Source: Pseudo-nitzschia pungens
Taxonomy: Eukaryota > Bacillariophyta > Bacillariophyceae > Bacillariales > Bacillariaceae
Direction: 5' to 3'
Length of the DNA: 64,000 bases
Assembly (NCBI GenBank): GCA_037355855.1
Contig: CM074760.1
Span: 4,642,501-4,706,500 of the forward strand
Below are positions 39,701-48,929 of this stretch, piece after piece. Both the position numbers and the translations under genes were made by a program. The first letter of the stretch is position 1. Each line of letters begins with the position of its first letter. The notes under the pieces are model-generated. The model searched no databases. It was not told the DNA's origin and saw only the letters and a program-made list of their open reading frames with translations.

Positions 39701-40660
39701 TGCTCCGACAACTGCATCAAATACAAGAACCAACACTCCAAATATGGAAAATTGCCACCGAAAGAAGCCCCACTAGCGCCATTCAACGAGATACATGTGG
39801 ACCTCATAGGCCCATGGAAGATTACAGCCCAAGGCAAGAACTACAACTTCAAAGCCCTCACCTGTATTGATCCAGTCACCAATCTACTTGAAATCATCCG
39901 GATCAGAGACAAATCTTCTCAGCATGTCTCTGATCAATTCAAGAACTGCTGGCTCTCAAGATACCCCAGACCTATCAGGTGTATCCATGATAATGGGGGT
40001 GAATTCCTAGGAGCTGAGTTCCAGACCACACTCAAACAATATGGAATTCAATCCATCCCCACTACAGTGAAGAATCCCCAGTCCAATGCCATCTGCGAAA
40101 GAGTCCATCATACTGTGGCTGATATTCTCAGAGTTCTAGTCCATGTGAATCCCCCACAAGTCAACGCCAGAGCTAGTCAGCTCATGGATAATGCCCTTGC
40201 CACCTGTATGCATGCCTCCAGGTGTGCTGTCAATGCAGCCTTACAAGCGTCTCCAGGGTCCCTAGTCTTCAATCGGGACATGTTGGTTGATCTACCATTA
40301 ACCTCCAACCTAATCGCGCTACAACAGCTCAGACAACAGGGAATTAACAGGAACTTACTCAGGGATAATGCCAAGCGAATCAGCCACACCTTTCAAGCCA
40401 ATGATAAGGTATGGATCCAAGAGCCAGATCCAGACAAACTGCAGCCACGCAAGACAGGGCCCTTCACCATCGCTCAAGTCAACGACAATGGAACTGTTAA
40501 GTTACAAAAAGCCCCTTCAGTAATCGAAACAGTGAACATCCGAAAACTTACTCCGTATCGAGAACCAAGCCAGTTGGAGTCTACGACGAATGAAGTCCCA
40601 AATATTCGAATGAGCCAATCAGAAGACTCAGAGTCCTCGTCGAATCACTGGTTGGCTTAA
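36719..40660 (+). CDS. Pol polyprotein (protease, RT, RNase H, integrase)
   Basis: The frame is open from the gag TGA to 40660 (1313 codons); the first ATG is at 36827. Numbering from 36776: protease LLDSGSSGT (Asp174) and YDLILGRDFL; reverse transcriptase with WVSDFRELNELL, RLPMGVKVSP and YIDD (528-531); RNase H with ELYTDASD (Asp696) and MEKELLAIV; integrase with an HHCC zinc region, HVDLIGPW (Asp1009), IHDNGGEF (Asp1072) and NAICERVHH (Glu1108), a classical D-x35-E; then a GPF-containing C-terminal module, with no chromodomain seen. Translation must read through the TGA or reinitiate at 36827. All enzymatic residues are present. Confidence 0.92.
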   Translation: MSNGSKPKKPPASPKPAITLPPAPQELDASTALLSGMTHGGDLPEKKGKEPTGWTIPVERSAKPATATTKTVRFSGTNDIMDTNRKQPNRSKGTDASSIHSIDQTAATNRPLLSLARNWSTGTAKNLYCNTQNSKDYTKGGALEQNYLKLLSTAGNTAEQASNKSNVAPILLTTVQYIQGIPTKSKPLLALLDSGSSGTLINKRALPFGTLPIRSKHQVLTTTANGSFDTTEYIIMKNVKVQEFGNYTIDKQEARLFHSPNCKYDLILGRDFLHLAQINLLFKEGAVQWMDRTIPMKDTSLYHDNHTMLMEELEDAELFADDLSFANPYKSKVILDRAYQETDPSTVAKQQSHMSTTEQQQFQAILSKYPNVFNGELGKYPHKKISLRLKPGSKPIHKKPYPVAYKREDLFKRELQNLCNDGVLKRCTGPAEWAFPTFIVPKKDNRVRWVSDFRELNELLERRPYPIPRIQDIMNKRGKYTTHFTKIDLSMQYYCFELDDASKKLCTIVTPYGCYEYQRLPMGVKVSPDVAQQLMEDILQDTDCTVYIDDIGIWTNGSFDLHMKTIDKILDRLNQNGLKCNPLKCDWAVQETDFLGYWMTPTAVKPWRKKIEAILQTDRPRTITQVKSFLGAVGYYRDMWPRRSHVLAPLFDITGTPKQKTPQAAAIKGKQRKAPSAFTWGPAQDKAFQEMKAMVAADALNTYPDLNKPFELYTDASDLQLGAAIIQDGKPIAYWSKKLSDAQKNYTTMEKELLAIVLCCKEYRKMLLGGVINVYTDHKNLTFRTLSVQRVLRWRLFLEEFGVNLTYVEGKKNVLADAFSRLPRMDPPTVGKKEALGKGTLIDFLKLEVPKQDEELFLTEFPNLFQHLCHDADKELQACLLNNECLINLPNQQDLECPVNYSTIYLHQQQDPTIKFKIQSKAFFYQELEGNRMLCYANQSNPDNWKIYIPPTLINDTVKWYHLLLGHCGSTRLYQTISARFYADNLSNLCKSYICSDNCIKYKNQHSKYGKLPPKEAPLAPFNEIHVDLIGPWKITAQGKNYNFKALTCIDPVTNLLEIIRIRDKSSQHVSDQFKNCWLSRYPRPIRCIHDNGGEFLGAEFQTTLKQYGIQSIPTTVKNPQSNAICERVHHTVADILRVLVHVNPPQVNARASQLMDNALATCMHASRCAVNAALQASPGSLVFNRDMLVDLPLTSNLIALQQLRQQGINRNLLRDNAKRISHTFQANDKVWIQEPDPDKLQPRKTGPFTIAQVNDNGTVKLQKAPSVIETVNIRKLTPYREPSQLESTTNEVPNIRMSQSEDSESSSNHWLA

Positions 40661-40679
40661 CCATGGGGTTCGTTCAATC

Positions 40680-40690
40680 ATGGGGCACTA
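40680..40690 (+). promoter_or_regulatory. Putative polypurine tract
   Basis: ATGGGGCACTA sits directly before the 3' LTR. The gag-only element has a similar ATTGGGGAACTA at its own 3' LTR, so the block is likely the conserved plus-strand primer. Confidence 0.6.
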
Positions 40691-41013
40691 TGTAACATGC
40701 TAGCGTACGCTAGTAGGTTACGACTTGATAATTAACCGAATCCCGCATTGGATAATCGAATATAATCTTCGGTACCGGATACATTTAATATGTGTCCTAA
40801 CTATTATGGTCGAGTCCCAGATTAGGATATATGCCTAATCGTGGGAACCGACAATGAATCAACATTTATGGCAGAGCATACCAAATGTGGCTATGCTCGC
40901 GACCTTGAAATTTTATATGTCTCAATTCTTTGTTCGCATAACAATATCTCGTAAAGTATTTAAACATTCACAATTTTACATACTACTCCGAATTTCTACC
41001 TTAGAGTGTTACA
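40691..41013 (+). repeat. 3' LTR, 323 bp
   Basis: Identical to the 5' LTR in a base-by-base reading. It is followed by the second CTTTC copy (41014-41018). Confidence 0.95.
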
Positions 41014-42487
41014 CTTTCATGTGGGCTTGGAAGGATCCATTGCTTCCGGAGAGTGAATGAGTGTGAAAGGTCTCATTTTGGTTAGATGAATTGGTGGATT
41101 CCTTGTAATTCTTGGAGAACTTGTTCTTGGGACATTCTGACCAGTCGTGTTAATGTCCCGGGATTCGACAAGGGTTAGACTTCTTCTTGTTGTTGTTGCC
41201 CTTGGAGTTGTTGGATCCGCATTTGCGAGAATTATTGTTGTTATGGTTAGAACTGTTGGAACGTTTGCCTTCATTTTTATTGTTCTTGTTGCTCTTCTTG
41301 TTGGCTTGCCTCTCGTGGCAGCTCATGTGGTCGACAATGAACTGAACAGTGGTGTCTTTGTGGATTCCACTGTGTATCATCCCATATTGTTCAATCCAGG
41401 AACATTATGGACAAAAGTTTTTTGAGAAAAATTTCCATATTCATGCGCGTTTTGCCCGCAATAAAATTGATGTAATTTTTAACGGCTATTTTTTGTTAAA
41501 TATCCACTTTAACGGCTGTACGAGTACATAGAGTGTCCTCAAAACTGTCCTCAAAACTGTCCTCAAAACTGTCCTCAAAACTGTCCTCAAAACTGTCCTC
41601 AAAACTGTCCTCAAAATGTGTCCTCAAAACGTGTCCTCAACAATTTTGTCCTCAACAGTCTGTCCTCAACCATTATGTCCTCAACAATTATGTCCTCAAC
41701 GTTTTGTCCTCAACCTCTATGGCTTCAACATTGAGGTTGAGGACAAAACGTTGAGAACATAATTGTTGAGGACATAATGGCTGAGGACAAAATCGTTGAG
41801 GACACGTTTTGAGGACACGCCGTTTTGAGGACAAAGATTTCGGTTTATGACCATTAAATTATGGTTGCTTGGAAAATGGAAATTTTCCAGAAAAGTTTTC
41901 TTTTCCATAATGTTCCAGGATGATGGGAAGGAGTGGAGCAAGATAGTCAGTTTCTCGAAGTGTGAGAGTGGTGCACTGCTTCCATCCAATTTAGTTGTGT
42001 ACTTCATGAGGATGAGCATGCAATCGGCGTGTTCCTTGCAGGTTGTTGCTGGTGTCTTTCGGCAGTCTTTGCTTTGAAGGTATGTGTGCATGATGTCGCG
42101 AGCATCTTTGGCATTGCAGTAGAGCTTTGTAAAGTACAGGATGGCTTGTTCAAATCCTCCAATCTTGTCTTGTTCATACTGGAGTTCCTCTGGATTCAGG
42201 GCGTCTTGAATCATATTGTTCCACTTGCTTTGCACGTCTGTCATAAGGCACCGACTGAAGTGAGGTAGATATTTGGCAATTGGTATCTGCATGAGTTTGG
42301 CAGCATTCCGGAAGGACTCCTCCACAAAGAGTAGTTCTTCCAGGCCTCCTTTCTCCGTAAAGAGGGGGACCTTCATGCTGTCGGTGTTGCCGTTCGCATT
42401 GATGTTATAGAGGGTGAAGAGCTTGGGTTTAGTTCAATTGAAAGAGCTCTTGTAAGCAATCAGAGGGTCTTGATAAATGCCGGCCAT
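41014..42487 (-). pseudogene. Old Gypsy element: gag, right piece, interrupted
   Basis: Minus-strand gag related to the intact one, starting at an ATG (42487). An in-frame TGA at codon 18 (42436-42434) replaces CGA of the intact gene, and neighbouring codons also differ by C-to-T or G-to-A. The frame is open in MKVPLFTEKGGLEELLFVEE and on to LLHSFPSSW, is interrupted by the fold-back element (41402-41913), and resumes at HSGIHKDTTVQFIVDHM. A TAA lies in the Cys/His region (near 41150), where the intact gene reads GHNHDWSEC. The C-terminal codons continue beyond the young insertion at 35233. Confidence 0.85.
41402..41913. mobile_element. Fold-back element with 7-bp target duplication
   Basis: A 512-bp insertion flanked by TCCAGGA on both sides (41395-41401 and 41914-41920), with inverted ends ACATTATGGA. 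Both arms are built of short repeats: AAAACTGTCCTC is repeated on the left (41533-41630), and GTCCTCAAC words on the left pair with GTTGAGGAC words on the right. The centre (about 41695-41755) is a near-perfect palindrome around CTCAACGTTTTGTCCTCAAC. Removing it restores the gag sequence between SSW and the segment before HSGI. It has no coding capacity and its transposase source is unknown. Confidence 0.8.
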
Positions 42488-42604
42488 GTTGCTTGTCAGG
42501 GATCAAGGTGCCCCTGTTGTTGAGCCTATCAATATTTTCTTTTATTTTGTTTAAATTCAGTACTGAGTTCTACTGTTTCCTACTTGAAGATAAACAGTAA
42601 TTAC

Positions 42605-43913
42605 TGTGTTACACTCTAAGGTAGAAAATTTGGAGTAGTATGAAAAATTGTGACTTACTACCTCTGGTCCGAAAAACCGGACTGATGACTCTTCTGTATC
42701 CGGTCCTAAATACTGTATCATTCAGCGTAGAAATACGTAGAATTTGTACCAAATTTTTACCAGAAAATTACAATAGGTGCGCATCAAAATCACCGTGATA
42801 AAACACACACAAAATTAAATTACTAGCGCTATCACGCTGTTTTTAGCATCAGTTGAGCAAAAAATAGGCAATCTTTGGATGATAAAACGAAAGACAAGAA
42901 CACTCTTCTGGTCCACACTACTTATACAATAACGAAACATTATTGTCTCAGCTTGCTGGGGGAACTTTCCAGAGTTTCAAATGACCGGTGGAAGGCTTTC
43001 AACCGGTAAAATCACATTTATAGGGCTGTAAAAGCTGACTTTGAGTCCCAATGAAAGGTAGACCAATACCACCAGCCTAACTAGTGTCTAACCAGGCATA
43101 GAGAGTTTGTTGAGGAGAGTTTGACCCAAAAAGAACGGTTTGAATTGGTTGAAAATTGATCCCAAGTGCAAAGATTTTCGCTATATTGCCCAGTATTTCG
43201 GACCAGAGGTAGTAATTGTTAACTCTTAAGAGAGGTTTTAGTTTTTGTGTGAATATTTGAATAATGGCGCACATGTGTAATGATTTCGCTCGTCAGCAAA
43301 ACAGGGAGAGCAGCAACAACAGTACAGCACGGAGTGCTGGCAGTTGGTTAGACTACAGAGGATACTGTTCAAGCGCTATTGCATATACCATGAGCACACT
43401 AGTTACCACTCTAGAGGTACATTAGAGATATCAAGTATCGATGCTGGGCATGATGTGTTCTTTTAGAGGCTTTTAAAACTGAGAGTATTCCAAAGAGTGA
43501 GAGCTCGGATGGAACTCCGAATAATAACTCGCTGATTTGTATGTCAGTAAAGGGTCAGGGTACGTAGGTCCAGGACTTAATTCTACATACTGACCATACC
43601 TTTTACTGACACCCTGTAGATTCAGTACATAGTGTATGCCCTGTACACTGTAGCACTGTACTTGATCGATGCACTCGCTAACTCGCTCGCTTGTGAACTA
43701 ACTGCAGGGGCTGGGTATCTGGTTATAGTACAATTCATACACAATGACCATACCACGATGGTAAGTAGCATAATATCGAGGTGAAATATATTCATACATG
43801 CATTACTGGAACGCCCAGCGTATAGTTTAAATATTCAAACTGCCAGCCAGTCAGCTTACACATGGGATTCGGTTAATTATTTAATCGTGGTTCATGCTAT
43901 GCTAGCGTGTAAC
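42605..43913 (-). repeat. LTR remnants of the old Gypsy element
   Basis: The inner end (TGTTACACTCTAAGGTAG from 42605) matches the inner LTR end of the intact element and is bordered by the same 14-base palindrome. The outer end (GGGATTCGGTTAATTATTTA to GCTAGCGTGTAACA, 43863-43913) matches the outer LTR end. Between them lie the Stowaway-like MITE and about 650 bp without clear similarity, so the LTR has acquired other DNA. That middle part holds an inverted pair near 43545-43612 (GTCAGTAAAGG/CCTTTTACTGAC) and no gene. Confidence 0.6.
42658..43212. mobile_element. Stowaway-like MITE, TA-flanked, inserted in an LTR
   Basis: A 555-bp element with ends CTACCTCTGGTCCGAAA on both sides, flanked by TA (42656-42657 and 43213-43214). 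Its right half matches the element at 8100-8872 (GTCCCAATGAAAG, TAACTAGTGTCTAACCAGGC, TTGAATTGGTTGAAAATTGA). A block near 42770 (TAGGTGCGCATC ... ACACACACAAA) also occurs at 57135. It interrupts the LTR of the old Gypsy element. Confidence 0.8.
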
Positions 43914-46900
43914 ACCAACCACTTGAGAGATCATCTTGACTGGCCCAGATGTCCTCCACCTTGGCCTCCAGCAGCACAGCGTCTGTGGAGTTGTGCTCTT
44001 CAGAAATGCTTTCTTCCCCCTTGCCTAACACCCCTCACTGCATCTTGGGCATTAGCTCTCTCCCAAGACAGCTTCAATTTGGCCAAGGTTTTTGTCTCCC
44101 TCTACCAACAGAATATTCTCCAAATCTTCTACTGGTTTGATGGTTGGCTCCTCCTGAGGTCGGGGCAGATACAGGTTCACCTCTGAAGTTCCTCGTGCTA
44201 AACCGGCCTGTGCCGATGTGCTTGTCTCTCTTGTGTTATGTGGGCAAGTTGTCCACTGTGTTGGCTCTTCTACTTTTGTCTCTGAACCTCCTGAGGTTGA
44301 TCCTCTGAAGTACAATCCATTTGAATATCCCACAGCCTCTCCTGAGGATGCCTTTGATGCTCTCTGTGAGTCTCCAAGAGTACTTCTCCACAAGTTCTCC
44401 CTTCCCCAGCATGGTTGCAAGGCTATTGCTGACGCCATTAAGAGTGCAACTGCCAGTGCTGTCTGTGATGGTTCGTATGATCCTACTCTTCTCAGAGAAA
44501 CTCCTGCCTTCATACTGTCACCCAATACCTCCACCAAGACTACCTCATTGTTCCTCACTGATTGTAACTTTGTCAGTGGCTCACCTGAGGATCAGTCTTC
44601 CTACCGGAGTGAACTGGCTGGCATCATCGGGGTTCTCACTTGTTTCACCACTTTGGTGGATCTATTTGGTATTGCCTCTGGCTCTATCACCATTGCATTT
44701 GATGGTGACACAGCTCTCAAACAGGCTCAGGGATCCTGGCCCTTGGTTATTTCCCAGGACATTTCGGAACACAGATAGTTTTTGATGCGCAGACCGCGCA
44801 ATTTTCTTATTCCAGTTAGTCATTTTGAGGGTATCCCCTTAAATTTATTATCTCCCCAAAGAAACTTGCATTTTTTTGGATAAAAAAGTGCGGATTTTTA
44901 TGGGTCGAAAAAACTCGCATTTTTGCTCCAAAAAAAAAACGTATATACAGCGAAAAATGCGAGTTTTTGGCAGAAAAATGCGAGTTTTCTTTGGAAAATT
45001 AGTGTTTTCAACAAAATTTTCAACAAAAAACTTATCGTTGCACCTCTCTTAGCAAATCGACTCCACTGTTGCACCTCTCTTAATTAACAAATTGACTCCG
45101 TCGTTGCGCCTCTATTAATTAACAAATCAACTCCATTGTCGTTGCGCCTCCCTTAGGAAATTGACTCCGTCATTGCGCCTCTATTAAAACAAATCGACTC
45201 CCTTGTTGTTGCACCTCTGTTATTATTTTAACAAATCAACTCCGCTTTTGCACCTTTGTTATTATTTTAACAAATCGACTCCACTTTTGCACCTCTATTA
45301 ACCAAAAAATTACGAAGAAAACTTGCACCTTTTTCATCGGTTGAAGCAAACTCGCATTTAATGCAAGTTGAAAAAGAATGGAATTTTTAGTCCCGTGAAA
45401 ACTTGCACTTTTTGGTCTTGAAAAAAGTGCGGAAAAAAGTGCAAGTTTATCCCCCTAAAATTGTGTTCCAAAAAGGGGATGAGCGTTGACCAAGTCAACT
45501 TAAAATTGCACAGTCTGCGCAAAATATTTTCACTTCCGGAAGGTCCAGAAATCTTTTGATTATGTCTATGTCATCTGAAACATGATTTCTGCTCTTCCAA
45601 TTTCTGTCAAGTTCCGGTGGGTCCAGGGTCACCAAGCTGGCCTTTTTCTTGACTGGTGGGCCCTTTGCTATCATCAAGTTGATGGCATGGCCAAGGCTTT
45701 TTTCTTTGTCGACAGAGCTTCTTCCTATCACTATCCCAGACTTGTGTTTGAGCCCTGGGCCTTTTCTCTCAATGGCTGCAAGTGCTCTCGCTTTGACCAG
45801 AATGCCATGCATGTTGCCATTTCTGGCCCTTCTCTTCTCCAATACTGGCAGACCCACCATGATATCTCCATTCCCCAACCTGTTCTGAGTTCCATCCATT
45901 GGTGTGTCCATCAGTCTGCCTTCAAGCATCTCCCTCCTGGTATGCAAAGGTGCTTTGTCAAGTTTGCTTCTGGCTGCATTGGTGTTGGCAACCAGCTACT
46001 TCACTACCAGTATCAGGATCACTCTAGGTGCCCCTTGTGTGATACAGACAATGAGAAGGTCTCTCATGTGCTCTACTGCAAGGACCCTGGGCTGTCAAGC
46101 ACAGTGTGTCTACCTTCAAGGGTCCCCTGCAGCAGAGGCTTGAGGTAGAGCAGACTGATCCATCCTTGGTTGCTGCCATTGTGGATCTTCTGAATAGGGT
46201 TTGTAGGGGCAGGAGTATCCACCCTTCATCTTATCCCCCTGCAATTGCTTCTGCTGTCAGGGCACAGAGGACAATTGGTTGGCACAACTGGCTTCTTGGT
46301 AGGTGGTCTCCTCTCTGGCATCATATCCAAGCTGATTACTACTCCCAAATTGGCAGCAAGCGCTCCCCCAGACGTTGGGCTACAGCTATCATCCATCAGT
46401 TTTTTCTCACCTGCTGGGATCCCTGGACTTACCGCAATGAACAACTCCATGGTCCTGGGGGAACACTTGAAGCTGCACAACACCAAACTCTTGATGCTTC
46501 CATTTCATCTGAATTTTGGCCATTGGTGCAGCTGGTGCACTTCCCCAGTCACACTCCCTTCTACAAACCCCTCTCCAAGTCCTTCAAGGTTACACCCTCA
46601 CTGCCAAGCGGCTGTGGCTTGCAACCATCTACCTTGCTTGGAAACAATTTCCAGCCCCTGTCCAACCAGTGCAGCCGTACCACCAGGAGGCTGCTCTACT
46701 GCAAGCTTTGCTTGGTGGATCTTAGAGGTGCTTCCACCCTAAGACTTGGTGTTTTCCACTCTTTTCCTGCATCCTGTCCAGTGCTATACTCCTTTTGATC
46801 TTGGGAATTCTCCCACTATCCTCCTTCCTATTTCACTTTCTCCCAAGTCCCTAGTCTGTGGGATTTGTCTTTTTATTTCCCTGCTTGTTGTTCAAGGTTT

Positions 46901-47041
46901 GTTTGAAAAATTGTCGTTCTACCACTTGGGGTCCTGACTCTCTGATGGAGGCGACGTTAAAGTCTGGTTATGGACTGAGTAATTTAGTTCCACCTTTGGT
47001 GGTTAAAGTAACTTAAACAAGTATATTATCATTATTATTAT
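43914..47041 (+). pseudogene. LINE 3' part: RNase H domain, Cys/His motif, tail and 3' UTR
   Basis: A sense fragment lacking endonuclease and reverse transcriptase. After an unassigned 5' portion comes an RNase H domain: VCDGSYDPT (Asp), YRSELAGII (Glu), FDGDTAL (Asp), then, beyond the inserted MITE, FRWVQGHQ and HQVDGMAKA (Asp). A CPLCDTDNEKVSHVLYCKDP zinc-type motif follows, as at the C-terminus of several LINE clades. An in-frame TGA at 45575 and a frameshift near 46090 disable it. The 3' end carries an ATT-rich microsatellite (about 47021-47041) also found at the end of the antisense copy at 33897. Confidence 0.75.
44758..45545. mobile_element. CAG-flanked MITE, copy A, inside the LINE RNase H domain
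   Basis: A 788-bp element flanked by CAG at 44755-44757 and 45546-45548. Ends are GACATTTCGGAAC (left) and GACCTTCCGGAAG (right, read inward). A second inverted pair lies just inside (TGCGCAGACCGCGCAATTTT and TGCGCAGACTGTGCAATTTT). Subterminal AAAACTCGCATTTTT words recur, and the centre has about nine units of a roughly 35-40-bp repeat (AAATCGACTCC ... GCACCTCT). Removing it with one CAG rejoins the LINE frame as VISQ-KSFD. A 3-bp CWG duplication fits PIF/Harbinger-type mobilisation. Confidence 0.8.
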
Positions 47042-47399
47042 CTGAAGACTAAATGGTATACCAGTATACCATTCTGAACCTTATCCACACACCTCTTACC
47101 GGAACTACTTGCTATTATTTTGTCTTGTTCAAATAAAAAGGGCTCTTGGTAAACTAATGAACCAATATAGGTTCACACAGACGTACATCATGCGTGTCGA
47201 TTAGACGAACAGAAAAGTGCTGTATGTAAGGTGGATTCAAACCATCTGAATGGAATGTTAGTACATCGAAGTCTAATTTTATGTTCCGGATAAAGTTCAT
47301 CACAGCTCAAATAATTTTGTAATCAATTCGATGAAAAACAGTTAAATGCCTCGGTTGTCAAACAGTGGAGGGAATAAGACTTCAAGCTGAGTATTCTTG
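47042..47399. other. Spacer 3' of the uroporphyrinogen-III synthase gene
   Basis: Contains a short palindrome ATGGTATACCAGTATACCAT at 47052-47071 and presumably the 3' UTR of the gene that ends at 47400. Nothing else was recognised. Confidence 0.4.
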
Positions 47400-48344
47400 C
47401 TATAAAGTGTACGATGCATTCCTTGAAACTTCGATTGCCTTCTGAATGGCCTCAACCCATCCATCCAAACCTGGTGCTTCAGGGTAGAAAATTTGATTTT
47501 CCTTCCAGCCAAGTTCTCTACAAGCCGTAGCACTGGTTTCTCCGATGCATGCCGCGAGAACTACGGTATTTCCCCCAGTGTTCTGCAACCAACCGTTTAC
47601 AGCAGATGGGCTCGCGAAACACGCAACCTGCACATTACGCGAGTTTTCTATTTGCTCATCTGCCCATGTTGCTGTGACAGTATCATAAGTGTTCAATCGA
47701 GTAACAGCGAAACCCCTTGCCGTCAAATCATTTTCTAGAGTTCTCTTCGCCTTTGCTGATGCTGGATATAGCACAGACGTTTTCTTGGTCCCGTCCACTG
47801 GCTGTAACTCCTTCGCCAATGTAGCGGCAGTAGCTTTGGATGGAACGAAAGTAACGGGGATATCAGAATCTTGGAGTCTTTTTTCGGTTGCTTTTCCCAC
47901 AGCTGCTACTGGAAGGGGATTTTCTCTCACAGCGTCCCAAGCCGATGCGAGCACATTTGCCGCCTCTGGTGATGTGACAGCGACAAAATCCCACTGTTCA
48001 GAAAGCAATGTCGATGAAAGAGAATCGTAATCCGGACCAACGGCGTGTTCGATGCAGGGCATTTCCAGCACATCAATCTGTTCCACAAGCTCGGTATTTT
48101 CATTGATTTTCTTTCTCAACTTCTCGTTCTTTCCATCCTCTCGAGTCAATGTTACAACAATATGCTTCTGGTCCGTCATCGCGGTTGACGTTGTGGTTCG
48201 TGCTGGACACGAGGACAAAATCGAATTACGCGGAGAAAAAGCCGCGACGTCATGAACTGACGAAACCACGATAAAGAACAGTAAATGAAATAACATTCTC
48301 GATTGACTGATGCACCTTAATATTTTTGCCTTGTTCGTCGCCAT
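47400..48344 (-). CDS. hemD: Uroporphyrinogen-III synthase, plastid-targeted
   Basis: A 314-aa single-exon protein. The ATG at 48344 gives a 16-residue extension; the ATG at 48296 (MLFHLLFFIVVSSVHDVAAF) gives a better signal peptide. The VAA/FS junction with Phe at +1, followed by a Ser/Thr/Arg-rich stretch, is the bipartite plastid presequence of diatoms. The mature part fits UROS: an N-terminal half with AVTSPEAANVLASAWDAV, VAAVGKATEKRL and SVLYPASAKAKRTLENDL, and a C-terminal half with VACFASPSAVNGWL and AACIGETSATACRELGW. The enzyme cyclises hydroxymethylbilane to uroporphyrinogen III in haem and chlorophyll synthesis. It is divergent from the glutaredoxin gene. Confidence 0.85.
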   Translation of the reverse strand: MATNKAKILRCISQSRMLFHLLFFIVVSSVHDVAAFSPRNSILSSCPARTTTSTAMTDQKHIVVTLTREDGKNEKLRKKINENTELVEQIDVLEMPCIEHAVGPDYDSLSSTLLSEQWDFVAVTSPEAANVLASAWDAVRENPLPVAAVGKATEKRLQDSDIPVTFVPSKATAATLAKELQPVDGTKKTSVLYPASAKAKRTLENDLTARGFAVTRLNTYDTVTATWADEQIENSRNVQVACFASPSAVNGWLQNTGGNTVVLAACIGETSATACRELGWKENQIFYPEAPGLDGWVEAIQKAIEVSRNASYTL

Positions 48345-48929
48345 CTTTTTATCACGAGCAACAACAATAGAGTAACCTTACATGTGTTGGTGGTTGATGA
48401 GTGATTTTGTGTGCCAATTCTTTCAATTACAACCATGTTGATGGTTTATGAACCCTCATACGAATCATCATCAAGCTTGCACAAAGATACTTCCACTTGG
48501 TGCAATCACGTTCCTTCCAGGACTAAACATACCGGTACAACATACAGTAACTTACATGCAGTAAGGTTGAAGGTTAGATGCCTAATTACTCGTACTAAAA
48601 ATCAAAATACGATTCGATTCGATGATTCATTCATTCTCAATCATCACATACACAGAGCGTACCTACCGTATCTGGTATCCATACTAGTAGTAGTAAGGTT
48701 TACTTGTACTGTACTTCTTATACCGTATGACGTCATCAGTCATCTCCTTAGATTTTCGATGTAATTCATCCTGTCTTCGTCGTTAAAATTACACTTGCCA
48801 CGAGCAACGATCGAACTCATCGCAAGTAAAAAACCTTACCTCCGATATTTCTACTTCCTCACTGTGATCAATCCATCCGGAAACATTGTTTTACTTCCAT
48901 AACTTACTCGCTGATTCGAAGAGATAAAG
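48345..48929. promoter_or_regulatory. Divergent promoter region between hemD and glutaredoxin
   Basis: A 585-bp interval between two divergently transcribed genes for plastid-targeted proteins. It contains AGTAACCTTAC (48372), GCAGTAAGGTTGAAGG (48559), TAGTAAGGTTTACTTG (48693) and AAAAACCTTACC (48830), four instances of the recurring intergenic motif, and a TGACGTCA palindrome at 48728, the consensus of a bZIP/CREB-type site. Shared regulation is inference. Confidence 0.5.

Larger units (their letters stand above)
35234..41013 (+). mobile_element. Complete young Ty3/Gypsy LTR retrotransposon, 5.78 kb
   Basis: Two 323-bp LTRs with TG...CA ends that I find identical base by base, a 5-bp target duplication (CTTTC), a complete gag and a complete protease-RT-RNase H-integrase pol in that order, which defines Ty3/Gypsy. 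All catalytic motifs are present with no frameshift. Identical LTRs mean very recent insertion. The only interruption is the gag-terminal TGA, in frame with pol. It is inserted, in opposite orientation, in the gag of an older relative. Confidence 0.95.

Noticed and set aside
43300..43345. Helitron 3' end (hairpin CAGCACGGAGTGCTG)
   Set aside because: No CTRR follows at a constant distance and no Rep/helicase sequence is present.
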